From: VXRN01 sp963664365
GTDB taxonomy: Bacteria > Chloroflexota > Dehalococcoidia > Lucifugimonadales > UBA1123
Length of the DNA stretch: 64,000 nucleotides
Direction of reading: 5' to 3'
Assembly: GCA_963664365.1 (NCBI GenBank)
Contig: OY761144.1
Location: 2,356,001 to 2,420,000, forward strand
The position numbers and the translations under genes were made by a program. Each line of letters opens with the position of its first letter. The first letter of the stretch is position 1. Positions 42,059-51,236 of the stretch are shown one piece after another. The notes below the pieces were generated by a model. The model saw nothing but the letters and a program-made list of their open reading frames with translations, was not told the origin of the DNA and did no database searches.

Positions 42059-42333
42059 GGTTCGTAGCGGGTGACCTCTATCCGGTCTTCATTCTTACGT
42101 GCCTGCGCCAAATTGCAAGAGGTCTGCCGGCGCAACCAGAACTCCGCGTTCGACCACCCGGCCTTCTCAAGGCGAATAGCCATCTCTGGTGAAACCGCCG
42201 CATGGCCGTTCAGCACGCGGGAAAGCGTATGCCGAGCTACGCCCAGCACCCTTGCGCCTTCGGTGACACTCAGGCCCATGGGATCCAGGCAGTTCTGCTT
42301 GATGCTGCGTCCGGGGTGTGGGGGATATTTCAT
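42043..42333 (-). CDS. higA: HigA-type antitoxin, orphan
   Basis: A 96-residue HTH protein. PPHPGRSIKQNCLDPMGLSV, then TEGARVLGVARHTLSRVLNG, and the tail SPEMAIRLEKAGWSNAEFWL are diagnostic of HigA/VapI. HigB toxin genes normally sit directly upstream. Here the upstream gene is a membrane-anchored protein and no RelE-like frame is seen. The 3' end overlaps the convergent flavoprotein gene by 16 bases. Confidence 0.85.
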   Translation of the reverse strand: MKYPPHPGRSIKQNCLDPMGLSVTEGARVLGVARHTLSRVLNGHAAVSPEMAIRLEKAGWSNAEFWLRRQTSCNLAQARKNEDRIEVTRYEPQPTA

Positions 42334-42339
42334 TGATTT

Positions 42340-42774
42340 CTAGTTGCACCGAGCCGCGTCTATGCCTGCCATGACGTTCCTGGCCGCGTCCACTGATTCC
42401 TGAACTTGGCCGAGCACGACCTTCGCAAGCTCAATCAGCGCTTGCAACGGCAACACCAAGACACGGGTTACGGCAGCCGTAACCTCACCGGTGACCTCTT
42501 TCGCCTTGTCGAGCAACCCTGCCAATCCGGTCTTTACCTCACCGGCCTCTTCTTCGGAACCACCCAGCGTCGCCAAGAAGTTTTCCGCAGTGGTTAACCA
42601 TTCCTGGAGTTGGATCATTAGTCTGGAGCCTGTGTCGGCCAATACTTGGGCAGGAACCAGGACGGCGCACACGTCTTCCCATGGGATCATCACATTGACG
42701 ACCACGAATCCAATCGCTGCTGCTACGATGAATCCTCCTACTGCTCCCAGCCCTAGCCATACGAATTTATTCAC
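42340..42774 (-). CDS. membrane-anchored helical protein, unknown
   Basis: A 144-residue protein. A single N-terminal membrane anchor (WLGLGAVGGFIVAAAIGFVV) is followed by amphipathic helices (IQLQEWLTTAENFLATLGGS; LIELAKVVLGQVQESVDAAR). It starts about 12 bases from the preceding tautomerase gene's stop and ends just before the HigA gene. I do not recognise a family. Confidence 0.5.
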   Translation of the reverse strand: MNKFVWLGLGAVGGFIVAAAIGFVVVNVMIPWEDVCAVLVPAQVLADTGSRLMIQLQEWLTTAENFLATLGGSEEEAGEVKTGLAGLLDKAKEVTGEVTAAVTRVLVLPLQALIELAKVVLGQVQESVDAARNVMAGIDAARCN

Positions 42775-42786
42775 CGCACTGTGCTC

Positions 42787-43182
42787 CTAGTCCGCGGCGG
42801 CTTCGGCGGTGTACCACTCGGGACCTTCTTCGCCGGCCTCCGGGAGGACCATTCCGGCCTCCATGGACCAGCGTCCGGGGCCCTCGGAGAGCCGTCCGCT
42901 CACGGCGTCCGGCGAGACTCCGGTGATTCGGGTGAAGGCGGCGAGAAGGTCGCTCATGAGCTTCTTCTTGACTTCCTCGGGCCGTCCAGCACGGTTGCCC
43001 GCGTCCAGAAAATACGGCGTCGAGCGCTCGCTCTCGCCGTCATACTCGTGGAACGTGACGTGGACGAAGCTGCGGGGCGCGCCGGTCGAGCCGCAGTGGA
43101 TGTCCGTGCAGGCGACGGCGACTTGCTGCCGCTTCTCGAAAGGTACTGAGTCCCTGGGCACTATCCATTGATATGAAGGCAT
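42787..43182 (-). CDS. tautomerase superfamily protein (cis-CaaD-like)
   Basis: A 131-residue protein beginning Met-Pro, leaving the catalytic N-terminal proline after Met removal. QQVAVACTDIHCGSTGAPRS, then FVHVTFHEY, is the characteristic His/Arg strand of cis-3-chloroacrylic acid dehalogenase-like and 4-OT-like tautomerases. The second half (KKKLMSDLLAAFTRITGVSP) repeats the beta-alpha-beta unit. It probably acts on an unsaturated acid. A second tautomerase-like gene lies just upstream. Confidence 0.82.
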   Translation of the reverse strand: MPSYQWIVPRDSVPFEKRQQVAVACTDIHCGSTGAPRSFVHVTFHEYDGESERSTPYFLDAGNRAGRPEEVKKKLMSDLLAAFTRITGVSPDAVSGRLSEGPGRWSMEAGMVLPEAGEEGPEWYTAEAAAD

Positions 43183-43213
43183 CTCGTCTCCTCCTCTTTC
43201 CGATTATCTCTGA

Positions 43214-43534
43214 CTACGGGTCGCGGACGGACACGATCACCTCGTGGATCGAGCAGCCCGTGACCTCACACCACATATCGCATAGCTGATGCAAAAGGCC
43301 AACGCGCGTCTCCTGATCGAGCGGCTCGGCCAACAGGCCACGGACGGTCGACGTCGTTGAGATCTCGCCGCCCCTGAATCCGAACCCGTGCGGAATCACC
43401 TCGTACTCAACCTCCACGTCCTCCGCCGACCCGCCCAGCGCCTCCGCGCTGATCCGCGCCAACTCCGACGATAGCGTCGGGCGAAGGTCGTCCGGAATGA
43501 CCCCCTCCTGGATTCTACAGTTGAAGCTAATCAC
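43214..43534 (-). CDS. tautomerase-fold protein lacking Pro1
   Basis: A 106-residue protein with the same beta-alpha-beta organisation (RPTLSSELARISAEALGGSA, then EDVEVEYEVIPHGFGFRGGE; ETRVGLLHQLCDMWCEVTGC, then SIHEVIVSVRDP). It begins Met-Ile, so the catalytic proline of tautomerases is absent. It is separated from the downstream tautomerase by about 30 bases and is probably co-transcribed. It might be a non-catalytic subunit or a different activity. Confidence 0.55.
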   Translation of the reverse strand: MISFNCRIQEGVIPDDLRPTLSSELARISAEALGGSAEDVEVEYEVIPHGFGFRGGEISTTSTVRGLLAEPLDQETRVGLLHQLCDMWCEVTGCSIHEVIVSVRDP

Positions 43535-43619
43535 AGTTGCCGTCGGCCTCCGACTGATCTGGAGCGTCTCGGTCTGCGCCTTAGCTTACCACAACCCGGC
43601 CCGCAACGTGCGGGGGAAC

Positions 43620-44303
43620 TCATATCATTAGCGTCAGAACCCCCGCCGCGATCAGCGCGACCGCCCATACCCTATCCAGGTTGAACCATCCGCGCCGAAG
43701 TATCGACACGCCGACCTTCTCGAACACGACCACCGCGACCGCCGCCATGACTCCGAACATCGCCAGGGTATGTATCGTCACCGCGACGCCCTGAGACACC
43801 AGCGCCGCAATCGACCCCGACGCGCCCAGCGACATGAATTCGACGTGCGGCAGCGCGCGCGCGTCTATATCCCCCGAATCCGGCCCTCCGAACGCGGGCA
43901 GACTGAGCAGCGCCGGAACCAGCATTAGACCCGCCCCGTGCGCCGACGCCATCAGGAAAGACCACGCCGTCAGGTCGCGAAATCCGACGCGCATCCCGAC
44001 CCAGCGCGGATGGGACGAGCGCACTAGCTTGTAGATGCCAAATCCGACGAGGATGACGCATCCCACGATCTTGAGCGCGTCGATAGGTACGACGGTGCGT
44101 CCTATGAGAACCACCCCTACCACGAGCGCCACGGACGCGGCATGGCCCAGCGCAATGGGCAGGAACGCGCCGAACACCGCGCCCCGTCTGCCCTCTTGGA
44201 GTCCGAGCGCCACCGCGAACAGCCAGCCCATGGCCGGGTTGATTCCGTGATACGCGCCCAGCGCCGCCAACGTAATCCATGGCCACAGGTCGCCCAAACT
44301 CAT
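43620..44303 (-). CDS. polytopic membrane protein, NicO/UreH-like
   Basis: A 227-residue protein with about six TM segments. GAYHGINPAMGWLFAVALGL resembles the His-containing first motif of nickel/cobalt (HoxN/NicO) and UreH-type transporters. ASAHGAGLMLVPALL gives a second His motif. Metal transport is possible, but the family relationship is only suggestive. It lies 18 bases beyond the convergently ordered SBP56 gene's stop (same strand, downstream). Confidence 0.6.
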   Translation of the reverse strand: MSLGDLWPWITLAALGAYHGINPAMGWLFAVALGLQEGRRGAVFGAFLPIALGHAASVALVVGVVLIGRTVVPIDALKIVGCVILVGFGIYKLVRSSHPRWVGMRVGFRDLTAWSFLMASAHGAGLMLVPALLSLPAFGGPDSGDIDARALPHVEFMSLGASGSIAALVSQGVAVTIHTLAMFGVMAAVAVVVFEKVGVSILRRGWFNLDRVWAVALIAAGVLTLMI

Positions 44304-44321
44304 GACGCGCGCCGCACCGGG

Positions 44322-45707
44322 CTAGTCCGGGTAGCAGAACGTGTCCGAGGAGGAGTCTCCGCCCTGAAGCCTGACCTGATGCGGGCGCTCCTCGCCAAAG
44401 TCCACCAAGAAGTCCGGGTCAACGGCGATGCCCCCGTCCGGGCTTGCGTCAATCTTCGCCGCCCAGCCGCGGATGCCTTCGGGGTAGAACTGCGCGTCCC
44501 ATGCGAGGTATAGGGAGTTTGTCAGATAGAGTCGCTGTCCGTCGCGGCTTATCTCCACCATCTGGGGGCCGCCGTTCAGATCTTGGCCGTTGGGGTGTGC
44601 GGCCTTCTCGACAATCCCGCCCAGGTGGACGGAGTCCACAAGCTCAGGGTTGAACGGGTCGGACACGTCGTACTGGCGCAGTTCGCCGGTCCCCCAGCAG
44701 GACACGTAGAGGAACCTGTCGTCCAGCGACAGGTTGATGTCGGTAATCAGGGGAGGCACTGCGCCGAAGCCCTGGAGCAGCGGCGGCAAAGAGGCGGCGT
44801 CAGCCGGCTCGGCGTCTATCTGGATGACCTTCTTGACGTTCCATGAGCCGTTGTCGCGGTACCACGTCCAGATCGAGCCGGACAGGTTCTCGACGTTGGT
44901 GACGACGCCCACGAATCCGTATGCCTCTCTCGGGTTGTGGACCGGGCGAAGCTCGAGGGCCATCTGGTTTTCAGACCCTAGATCGAGGGCCTGGACGTGC
45001 TTGCGGCTGCGGAGGTCCCAGACGTGTATCCGGTGGCCGTACTTCCTGCCCAGCAGAAGCTCGGGGACGACGCCGGACTCCACCATCTTCGGCGTTCCCC
45101 ACTCGCTGGTTATCATCGTGTCGTAGTTGAGGTGCCACCAGAAGTCGTAGGCGAGTTCCTGCGGGCCCCTGTCCGCCTCCCACGCTCCCTTGACCTCGAA
45201 CGTCTCATGGTCGAGCACGAATATGCCGCCCGGACCGTTGCCGTCCGGCGCGCCGAGCGCGCTCATGTAGATGGCGTCCGGTCCGCAGTGTACCGTGTGC
45301 GGGCGGCTGTACCCCGTCTTATGCTGGAACTCTTCGGCCTCGATGGTTTTGGCGATTGTTGGGTTCCTTGGATCCGACTTGGTATCGACCACGTAGATAT
45401 TCGAGGAGCGCAGTCCGCCCAACAGCAGGTAGCGGCGCTCGACGTGCGGGTGCGGCATGTTGGGACACAGGGCCGCGCTGCAAGCGTTCCATCCGAAATG
45501 GTGCAGCTCATCACCGGAGGTTGGGAGATCCATCCGGCCCACGAGGCTGCCGTAGTCTTCGGAATCGGGGTTGACGTCCATCACGCCGAGGGCGTCCGGG
45601 GAGCCGTTGGTGCTGACTATTACTACGTAGGCCAGATCCTCACGGGGCGCTTCCATAGCCGCCTTCGGCGATGCGTAGAATGTTGGGTCTGGCGTCCAAG
45701 TTGCCAT
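44322..45707 (-). CDS. selenium-binding protein SBP56 / methanethiol oxidase family
   Basis: A 461-residue beta-propeller protein. TFYASPKAAMEAPREDLAYV, GDELHHFGWNACSAALCPN (the HHxGWNxC motif), RPHTVHCGPDAIYMSALG, TSEWGTPKMVESG and DINLSLDDRFLYVSCWGTGE, then LRQYDVSDPF, are diagnostic. Bacterial members (MtoX) oxidise methanethiol using copper. ATG 45,707 follows AGGAGAACC and fits the family start. An in-frame ATG at 45,764 also has a GGAGGGG and adds 19 residues. No SCO1/MauG maturation genes are adjacent. Confidence 0.9.
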   Translation of the reverse strand: MATWTPDPTFYASPKAAMEAPREDLAYVVIVSTNGSPDALGVMDVNPDSEDYGSLVGRMDLPTSGDELHHFGWNACSAALCPNMPHPHVERRYLLLGGLRSSNIYVVDTKSDPRNPTIAKTIEAEEFQHKTGYSRPHTVHCGPDAIYMSALGAPDGNGPGGIFVLDHETFEVKGAWEADRGPQELAYDFWWHLNYDTMITSEWGTPKMVESGVVPELLLGRKYGHRIHVWDLRSRKHVQALDLGSENQMALELRPVHNPREAYGFVGVVTNVENLSGSIWTWYRDNGSWNVKKVIQIDAEPADAASLPPLLQGFGAVPPLITDINLSLDDRFLYVSCWGTGELRQYDVSDPFNPELVDSVHLGGIVEKAAHPNGQDLNGGPQMVEISRDGQRLYLTNSLYLAWDAQFYPEGIRGWAAKIDASPDGGIAVDPDFLVDFGEERPHQVRLQGGDSSSDTFCYPD

Positions 45708-45942
45708 ACGTAGGTTCTCCTGAGACTCTGGATTGGGATCATCGCCGGAACGAAACATGGGCAAGACCCCTCCGGCGGCTTGAGTTCATATAATAGGGTC
45801 TATTACCTACCCAAGTAAAGACTTATCCAATCCGGGATACCTTGACAGCCCCATGACTCGCGCATAAACTCCCGTTGGCAATTTGGACGGGCGCCCGCCC
45901 GCAGCCACCTGATCGGTCAGTACGAACCCGAAGGAGACAAAC

Positions 45943-47019
45943 ATGACGGTAGGATGGGGAGTCATAGGCGCCGGAGGCATCGCCAACCGCACGATCCCGG
46001 ACGGCATACTGGAGGCGGACAACGCCCGCTTTGTGGGAATTACTGACCTCTTCGCCGAGCGCGCCAAGGCAGCCGCCGACGCATTTGGCGGCAGGGTGTA
46101 CGAGACTGCTGACGAGATGCTCGCCGATCCGGAGATACAGGCCGTTTACCTTGCAACTCCGCCATCGGCGCACGCGCCGTCGGCCATCCAGGCCGCGCGC
46201 GCCGGAAAGCACGTCCTGAGCGAAAAGCCAATGGCCACGAGCGTAGAGCAGGCAGAGGAGATGGTCCGCGTTTGCCGCGAGAACGGCGTCACTCTCGGCC
46301 ATGCCACCATGATGCGCTTCAACGCATACCATCGGAAGATGAAGGAGTTGATCGACTCCGGCTCTATCGGAAGGCTTCTCGGCGTCCACGCGCGGTACTC
46401 GGTATGGTGGGACCCCGACGTTCCCCAGGACACCGGCAGCGACGACGAAATGTTCGGCATGACCGCCCATCGCCAGATCGCATGGAGGCAGACCAAGCGT
46501 ATCGGCGGAGGCGGACCCATGCTCGACGACGGCGTTCACGCTCTCGACACGATGGTGTTCCTGCTGGGCCGAGTCCGCGAGGTCAGCAGCTTTTGCGACA
46601 CGCTCACCCGCGACCGAGACGTTGAGGACACCGCGTCGGTGATGGTCAAGTTCCAGAACGGCGCGCAAGGCATTCTGGAGTGCTATTCCAGCGTGCCCAA
46701 CTTCCAGGGGCGGCGCGTGCTCCGGGTCTATGGAAGCGAGGGCGTCCTGCTGGCCCTGGAGACGCTAGGGCCGCCGTCGGACAAGAACCGGCTCTTTCGA
46801 TTCAAGTTCGAGGATGGCCTCGGCGTCGAAACCGAAGCCGAAGAGGTCGACGTCACCCCGGCGCTGATGTACGAGGCGCAGTTCAGGCTGTTCTCGGATG
46901 CGGTCGAGGGCGGCGCTCCATACTCGAACAGCGGAGACGAGGGCCTGCACGTCCAGCGCATCATAGATGGGGTGTTCCGCTCGTCGGAGACGAGGCAGGT
47001 GGTGGCGATAGAGGGGTGA
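45943..47019 (+). CDS. Gfo/Idh/MocA family oxidoreductase 1
   Basis: A 358-residue NAD(P)-dependent dehydrogenase. GVIGAGGIANRTIPDGILEA is the Rossmann entry, GKHVLSEKPMATSVEQAEEM the EKP motif, and DDGVHALDTMVFLLG the catalytic His region. Sugar or inositol-type substrates are usual. AAGGAGA precedes the ATG. It heads a run of three related dehydrogenases interrupted by a GIY-YIG gene. Confidence 0.9.
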   Translation: MTVGWGVIGAGGIANRTIPDGILEADNARFVGITDLFAERAKAAADAFGGRVYETADEMLADPEIQAVYLATPPSAHAPSAIQAARAGKHVLSEKPMATSVEQAEEMVRVCRENGVTLGHATMMRFNAYHRKMKELIDSGSIGRLLGVHARYSVWWDPDVPQDTGSDDEMFGMTAHRQIAWRQTKRIGGGGPMLDDGVHALDTMVFLLGRVREVSSFCDTLTRDRDVEDTASVMVKFQNGAQGILECYSSVPNFQGRRVLRVYGSEGVLLALETLGPPSDKNRLFRFKFEDGLGVETEAEEVDVTPALMYEAQFRLFSDAVEGGAPYSNSGDEGLHVQRIIDGVFRSSETRQVVAIEG

Positions 47020-47064
47020 GGGGCGTCCAAGCAACCTAAATGTCTTCAAGGGGAGTGGGTAGCC

Positions 47065-47532
47065 ATGGCCAACAGGAACTTCACGGACGTGATAGAAAAA
47101 ATGCCCAAGTACCTGCAAGTGCTTCAGGGTTCCCCACTCCTTGCGAGACACAGACTCACTGAATTGCCAGGCAATCAAGGTATCTACGTTTTCTATCATG
47201 ACGGCAAGCCAATGTATGTAGGCCGGTCAGATAACCTGAAGGAACGCATTCAACAACATGGGCGGCCAAGTAGCGGTTCCAACTCAGCATCGTTCGCATT
47301 CAATATGGCTAAGTGGAAACTTAGGCGAATAAGTCCTGTCAAGGTGTCCATGAAAAGGCAGGATCTAGAGAAATCTAAAGAGTTCAAACCCATATTTGAT
47401 GAAGCCAAAGAAGTAGTAAGGAATATGGATGTTCGCGTCGTGATCATAGATGATGCCATTGAACAGACGATTTTTGAGGTCTATGCTCATCTGGAGTTGA
47501 AGACCCCGTTCAACAGCTTTGAGAATCATTAG
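47065..47532 (+). CDS. GIY-YIG nuclease family protein
   Basis: A 155-residue protein. GNQGIYVFYHDGKPMYVGRS, then DNLKERIQQH, is the GIY-YIG core with the catalytic Arg. Downstream residues (QTIFEVYAHLELKTPFNSFE) supply the late Glu and Asn. It looks more AT-rich in codon use than its neighbours. It is wedged between MocA-type dehydrogenase genes in the same direction, suggesting later arrival. It may nick DNA; the context gives no defence partner. Confidence 0.8.
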   Translation: MANRNFTDVIEKMPKYLQVLQGSPLLARHRLTELPGNQGIYVFYHDGKPMYVGRSDNLKERIQQHGRPSSGSNSASFAFNMAKWKLRRISPVKVSMKRQDLEKSKEFKPIFDEAKEVVRNMDVRVVIIDDAIEQTIFEVYAHLELKTPFNSFENH

Positions 47533-47547
47533 AAGGAGGCGGTCAAC

Positions 47548-48687
47548 ATGGCAGACAGCGTGAAGGTGGCATTCGTAGGCACAGGCGACGTGTTCTTGAA
47601 ATACTACTTCCCAGAGGCAATCGAGCAGGACGTAATCGACATCACCGCGATCTGCGACATCGAGGTCGATCGCGCCCAGAAGGTCGCCGATTTCGTTGGC
47701 GGAGCCGAGGCATACGGCGACTACGACACGATGCTCAAAGAGAGCGACGCCGAACTGGTCGTTATCGTCACGCCGCCGATGTCTCACTATCCTCTCACCC
47801 TCGCCGGACTGGAGGCGGGAAAGAACGTTTACGTGGAGAAGCCGTTCTGTCGTCACCTTGAACAGGCCGACCGTCTGGTCGAGACGGCACGCGAAAACGG
47901 CCTACACCTGATGGCCGCCCCGACGATCCTGCTGGACCCGCCCAACAAGATGATGCGTGAGATGATCGCCGAGGGCGCGGTCGGCAAGGTCGCGTTCGCC
48001 ACGTCGCCAGCTTTCCAGCTTGGAGGGGCGATCTCAGGCTACTTCGACCGCTTCTCACGGCAGCTCGAATACTCCGGCATCAGCGTACTCACCCGACCCG
48101 AAGAGAAGACCGACGCCTCCTGGTACTACCAGAAGGGAGGCGGCCCGGTGTACGACCTCGCCGTCTATTCGATCACGCTCATGACCGGACTTCTCGGTCC
48201 AGCGCAGCGCGTCGTGGCGCTGTCGGGCACCGTGGATCCGACGCGAACGCTGATGCAGGGCACCGACGAAGAGCGGCAGATCGAGGTCACCGAAGACGAC
48301 AACACGTCGATACTCCTCGACCTCGGAGAGTCGAGGTTCGTCTATATCAACGCCGCGTGGCACGGAGCCGCCAGCAGGGCGCAGGGCATGGAGATAATCG
48401 GATCGGGCGGCACGCTCACCCAGTCCGGAGGCGGCGACCTCGTGACGAGGACGCGCGAGTCCACAGTCCACCTGTACAGGACGGACGACAAGCAGTGGCA
48501 CGACTACGACGTGAACGATCCGCTCTGGTGGATTCCTTCCGGCGTGACCCATCTCGCGCAGTGCATCGTCGAGGGCAGGCAGCCCGACATCTCAGTCGAG
48601 CACGCGCGGCACGTAGTAGAGGTCATGGAGAAGACCTACGTCGCGGCACGGACCGGCCAAGCGCAGGAACTAACGACGACGTTCTAA
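47548..48687 (+). CDS. Gfo/Idh/MocA family oxidoreductase 2
   Basis: A 379-residue dehydrogenase. VAFVGTGDVFLKYYFPEAIE, NVYVEKPFCRHLEQADRLVE (EKP) and GGGPVYDLAVYSITLMTGLL are the family motifs. AAGGAGG lies well placed upstream. It is a close tandem paralogue of the next gene (both share VGTGDVFLKYY, the EKPFCRHL motif and a final ARHVVE(V/I)MEKTY(V/I)AART). Confidence 0.9.
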   Translation: MADSVKVAFVGTGDVFLKYYFPEAIEQDVIDITAICDIEVDRAQKVADFVGGAEAYGDYDTMLKESDAELVVIVTPPMSHYPLTLAGLEAGKNVYVEKPFCRHLEQADRLVETARENGLHLMAAPTILLDPPNKMMREMIAEGAVGKVAFATSPAFQLGGAISGYFDRFSRQLEYSGISVLTRPEEKTDASWYYQKGGGPVYDLAVYSITLMTGLLGPAQRVVALSGTVDPTRTLMQGTDEERQIEVTEDDNTSILLDLGESRFVYINAAWHGAASRAQGMEIIGSGGTLTQSGGGDLVTRTRESTVHLYRTDDKQWHDYDVNDPLWWIPSGVTHLAQCIVEGRQPDISVEHARHVVEVMEKTYVAARTGQAQELTTTF

Positions 48688-48692
48688 TTGCC

Positions 48693-49802
48693 ATGACTGA
48701 CAGAGTAAAAGTCGGCTTCGTAGGCACCGGAGACGTCTTCCTCAAGTACTACCTCCCTGAGGTGATGAGGCAGGACGTATTCGAGATAACCGCCATCTGC
48801 GACAGCGCCGGGAACCGAGCCAAGCAGGTCGCGGACTTCCTCGGCGGGATACAGTCGTACACCGACTATCAAGACATGCTCGACGAGAGCGGCGTTGAGC
48901 TTGTCGTGATCGTCACTCCGCCGATGTCGCACTTCGCGCTCGCTCTGGCGGGTCTTCAGGCCGGAAAGCACGTTTACGTCGAAAAGCCCTTCTGCCGCCA
49001 CCTCAAAGAGGCGAACCTGCTCGTGGACACCGCATGCAGCCAGGGGGTTCATCTCATGGCCGCGCCCTCGATCATGCTCGACCCTAGCGTTGACGTTATA
49101 CGAGGCCTGCTGGCCGAAGGTCTGATTGGAAAGGTGGCCTACGCCAACGTCAGCAGCAACGGCGTCGGAGACGCCGAACCCGGCTACTATGAGCGTTTCC
49201 TGCGAATGACCGCCGAAGCGGGGATAGACGTACTCAGGCGACAGGATGAAAAGACCGACCCGGCCTGGTACTTCCAAAAGGGCGGCGGCCCCCTGTACGA
49301 CGTCGGAGTCTATTCGATCACGCGCATAACCGGGCTGCTAGGCCCGGCTCGCCGCGTGGTGGCGATGTCCGGGGTCGTCGACCCGCATAGAGTCGTGCTG
49401 AGAGGCACCGAGCATGTCAAGCAAATCGACGTTACCGAAGACGATCTGACGATGATCCTGCTGGACTTGGGAGATTCGCGGTTCGTCCACATCAACACCG
49501 GCTGGATTGGCGGCGTCGGCAGAGGCGGGCCGCCCGATATCGTCGGCATGGAAGGGACGATAGCCGAATCGGCGAATATGGTCCACCTATACCGCAACGA
49601 CACGGAGGAGTGGACGGACTACCCGGTCACGGGCGATCCTTGGAGCATCCCATCCGGGCTAATTCACCTTGCGGAGTGTATCGTCAGCGGCGAGCGGCCC
49701 AAGATCACGATAGAGCACGCGCGGCACGTCGTGGAGATCATGGAGAAGACCTACATTGCCGCTCGCACGGATGAGGCGCAGGAGATTACTACGACGTTCT
49801 AG
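48693..49802 (+). CDS. Gfo/Idh/MocA family oxidoreductase 3
   Basis: A 369-residue tandem paralogue of the preceding gene (VGFVGTGDVFLKYYLPEVMR; HVYVEKPFCRHLKEANLLVD; GGGPLYDVGVYSITRITGLL). It starts five bases after the upstream stop. The pair could form a hetero-oligomer or act on two related sugars. A longer frame to 48,357 is only an out-of-frame overlap with the previous gene. Confidence 0.9.
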   Translation: MTDRVKVGFVGTGDVFLKYYLPEVMRQDVFEITAICDSAGNRAKQVADFLGGIQSYTDYQDMLDESGVELVVIVTPPMSHFALALAGLQAGKHVYVEKPFCRHLKEANLLVDTACSQGVHLMAAPSIMLDPSVDVIRGLLAEGLIGKVAYANVSSNGVGDAEPGYYERFLRMTAEAGIDVLRRQDEKTDPAWYFQKGGGPLYDVGVYSITRITGLLGPARRVVAMSGVVDPHRVVLRGTEHVKQIDVTEDDLTMILLDLGDSRFVHINTGWIGGVGRGGPPDIVGMEGTIAESANMVHLYRNDTEEWTDYPVTGDPWSIPSGLIHLAECIVSGERPKITIEHARHVVEIMEKTYIAARTDEAQEITTTF

Positions 49803-49850
49803 CAGGGCTATTTGGCATAGTAGTGAGTTAAGCCTCGTAAATCACCCTCA

Positions 49851-49886
49851 CCCCAGCCCTCTCCCTTGAGGGAGAGGGGGCATTTG
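49851..49886. repeat. REP-like element (CCCTCTCCC hairpin), copy 2
   Basis: CACCCTCACCCCAGCCCTCT then CCCTTGAGGGAGAGGG has a 9-bp stem. It sits downstream of the MocA genes. The 36.7-kb copy is nearly identical. Confidence 0.7.
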
Positions 49887-49969
49887 GCTTGTTGGCAGGC
49901 ATGTTTCCCGAGAATGAAAAGCCGCTGACGTTCTAGGTAGAAATGGGTGCAGCATAGCAGGTACGGGTT

Positions 49970-51233
49970 TCAAACCACAAGGGTTGCCGCTACCGTCCAG
50001 AGGTCGTCAACAGTCCGAATCTCGGTGTCCGGGTAGAACGCGGCCCACGCGAACCAGAAGTGGTTGGCGTGGACTACCGGCTCCAGCCGGGATCCTTCGA
50101 GCGGCCCATCGAGCGCCTGCCCTAGCAGGCTCCAAGAGGACTTGGTCTGTTCGTCCACCACCTGCTTCCCATCCAACTTAAACGTCAGCTTATGTTGATC
50201 GACGATGGACTGAAACACCAAAGCGGAGCCTACTATTTCGCTCACCGGCTCCTCGCCGTAGAACGGGAAGGGAGAAAGTGTTCCGCCCTCGTAGATGATC
50301 ACTATGTCCCTGCCATCGATGGTGTCGTTGATAACCGGGCGCTCTTTCAGAAGGCTGAACGGGTACGCGACCGCCGTGTCCCCAATGCTTATCCCGACGA
50401 CCCGCTCCATCGCGTCGAGCCTGCCGTCTATCTCGCCCATGAACAGATCCGGGGTACTTCCGGGCTGGTCATAGCCGCCGTATGGAGCGCTGTCGTAGTC
50501 CTTGGGGTGGCCCGTTTCGCGCGATAGCAGCTGTCGCGTCGGGGTACGCCCTGCTGAACTCCACCCATGAGACGATCGAGGTCGGGATGAACTTGAGCGC
50601 GGCGCCCGTAAGATCGCCGACGATCGCCTCGCCCGTAATCTGCTGCCACCACGATTCCGTCTGCCGGTCCCACATGACGAGGTCGCTGTTTCGCAGGTTG
50701 CCGGTCGTCCCAAAGTCCAGGACTTCGTCGTTCACGCGGCGGTCGAACGCGATGGCCGTATTGCAGAGCGGGCAGTACGTCACGACTACCGGAACTCCGG
50801 CCAGTTCGTCGTTCACGATCTCGTGCCAGATCAAGATACTGAGCGGGTAAGCCTTCGCCTCTCCGTCTATCTCAAGGACGATAACGGGCTCTTCCTTCTC
50901 CAACGCGCGGGGATTCTCTGAGACGCTCAGAAACTTGGGCGCGTCGATGGGAGCGATCTCATCACGACCGGGACCGCCGGAAAAGATTTCGGACAGGGGG
51001 ACGGAGCGATTCTCGAAATCGGTCTTCCACCCGGCGGTGGTGAACTGAAACGTCTGAGGTTCAGGCGTAGGAGTCGGCGTCTTTGGAGCAGGCTCGAACG
51101 TCGGCGTCGGACTCGGAATCGGCCAGGGAGTGGCAGTCGGATCTTCTCCGGAGAACAGGCCGCCCGCGCACGAAACCGACGCCAAGGCGGTCAGCGTGAA
51201 CAGGATGGATGATGTGAAACGGGACTTGCACAT
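49970..51233 (-). pseudogene. DUF3179 lipoprotein with a frameshift
   Basis: ATG 51,233 encodes a lipoprotein signal (TALASVSCAGG), a Thr/Pro spacer and the first DUF3179 half (EIDGEAKAYPLSILIWHEIV, then NDELAGVPVVVTYCPLCNTA). At about 50,533-50,537 the frame is broken by one extra base. The second half (QLLSRETGHPKDYDSAPYGG, then YDQ … DTAVAYPFSLLKERPVINDT) continues in the next frame to 49,970. The joined length is normal for the family. This is a recent inactivation or a sequence error. Its ATG follows the CoA-transferase stop by three bases. Confidence 0.75.
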
Positions 51234-51236
51234 GGT

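Noticed and set aside
48357..48692. N-terminal extension of the third MocA gene
   Set aside because: Out-of-frame overlap with the preceding gene; the family homology starts at 48,693.
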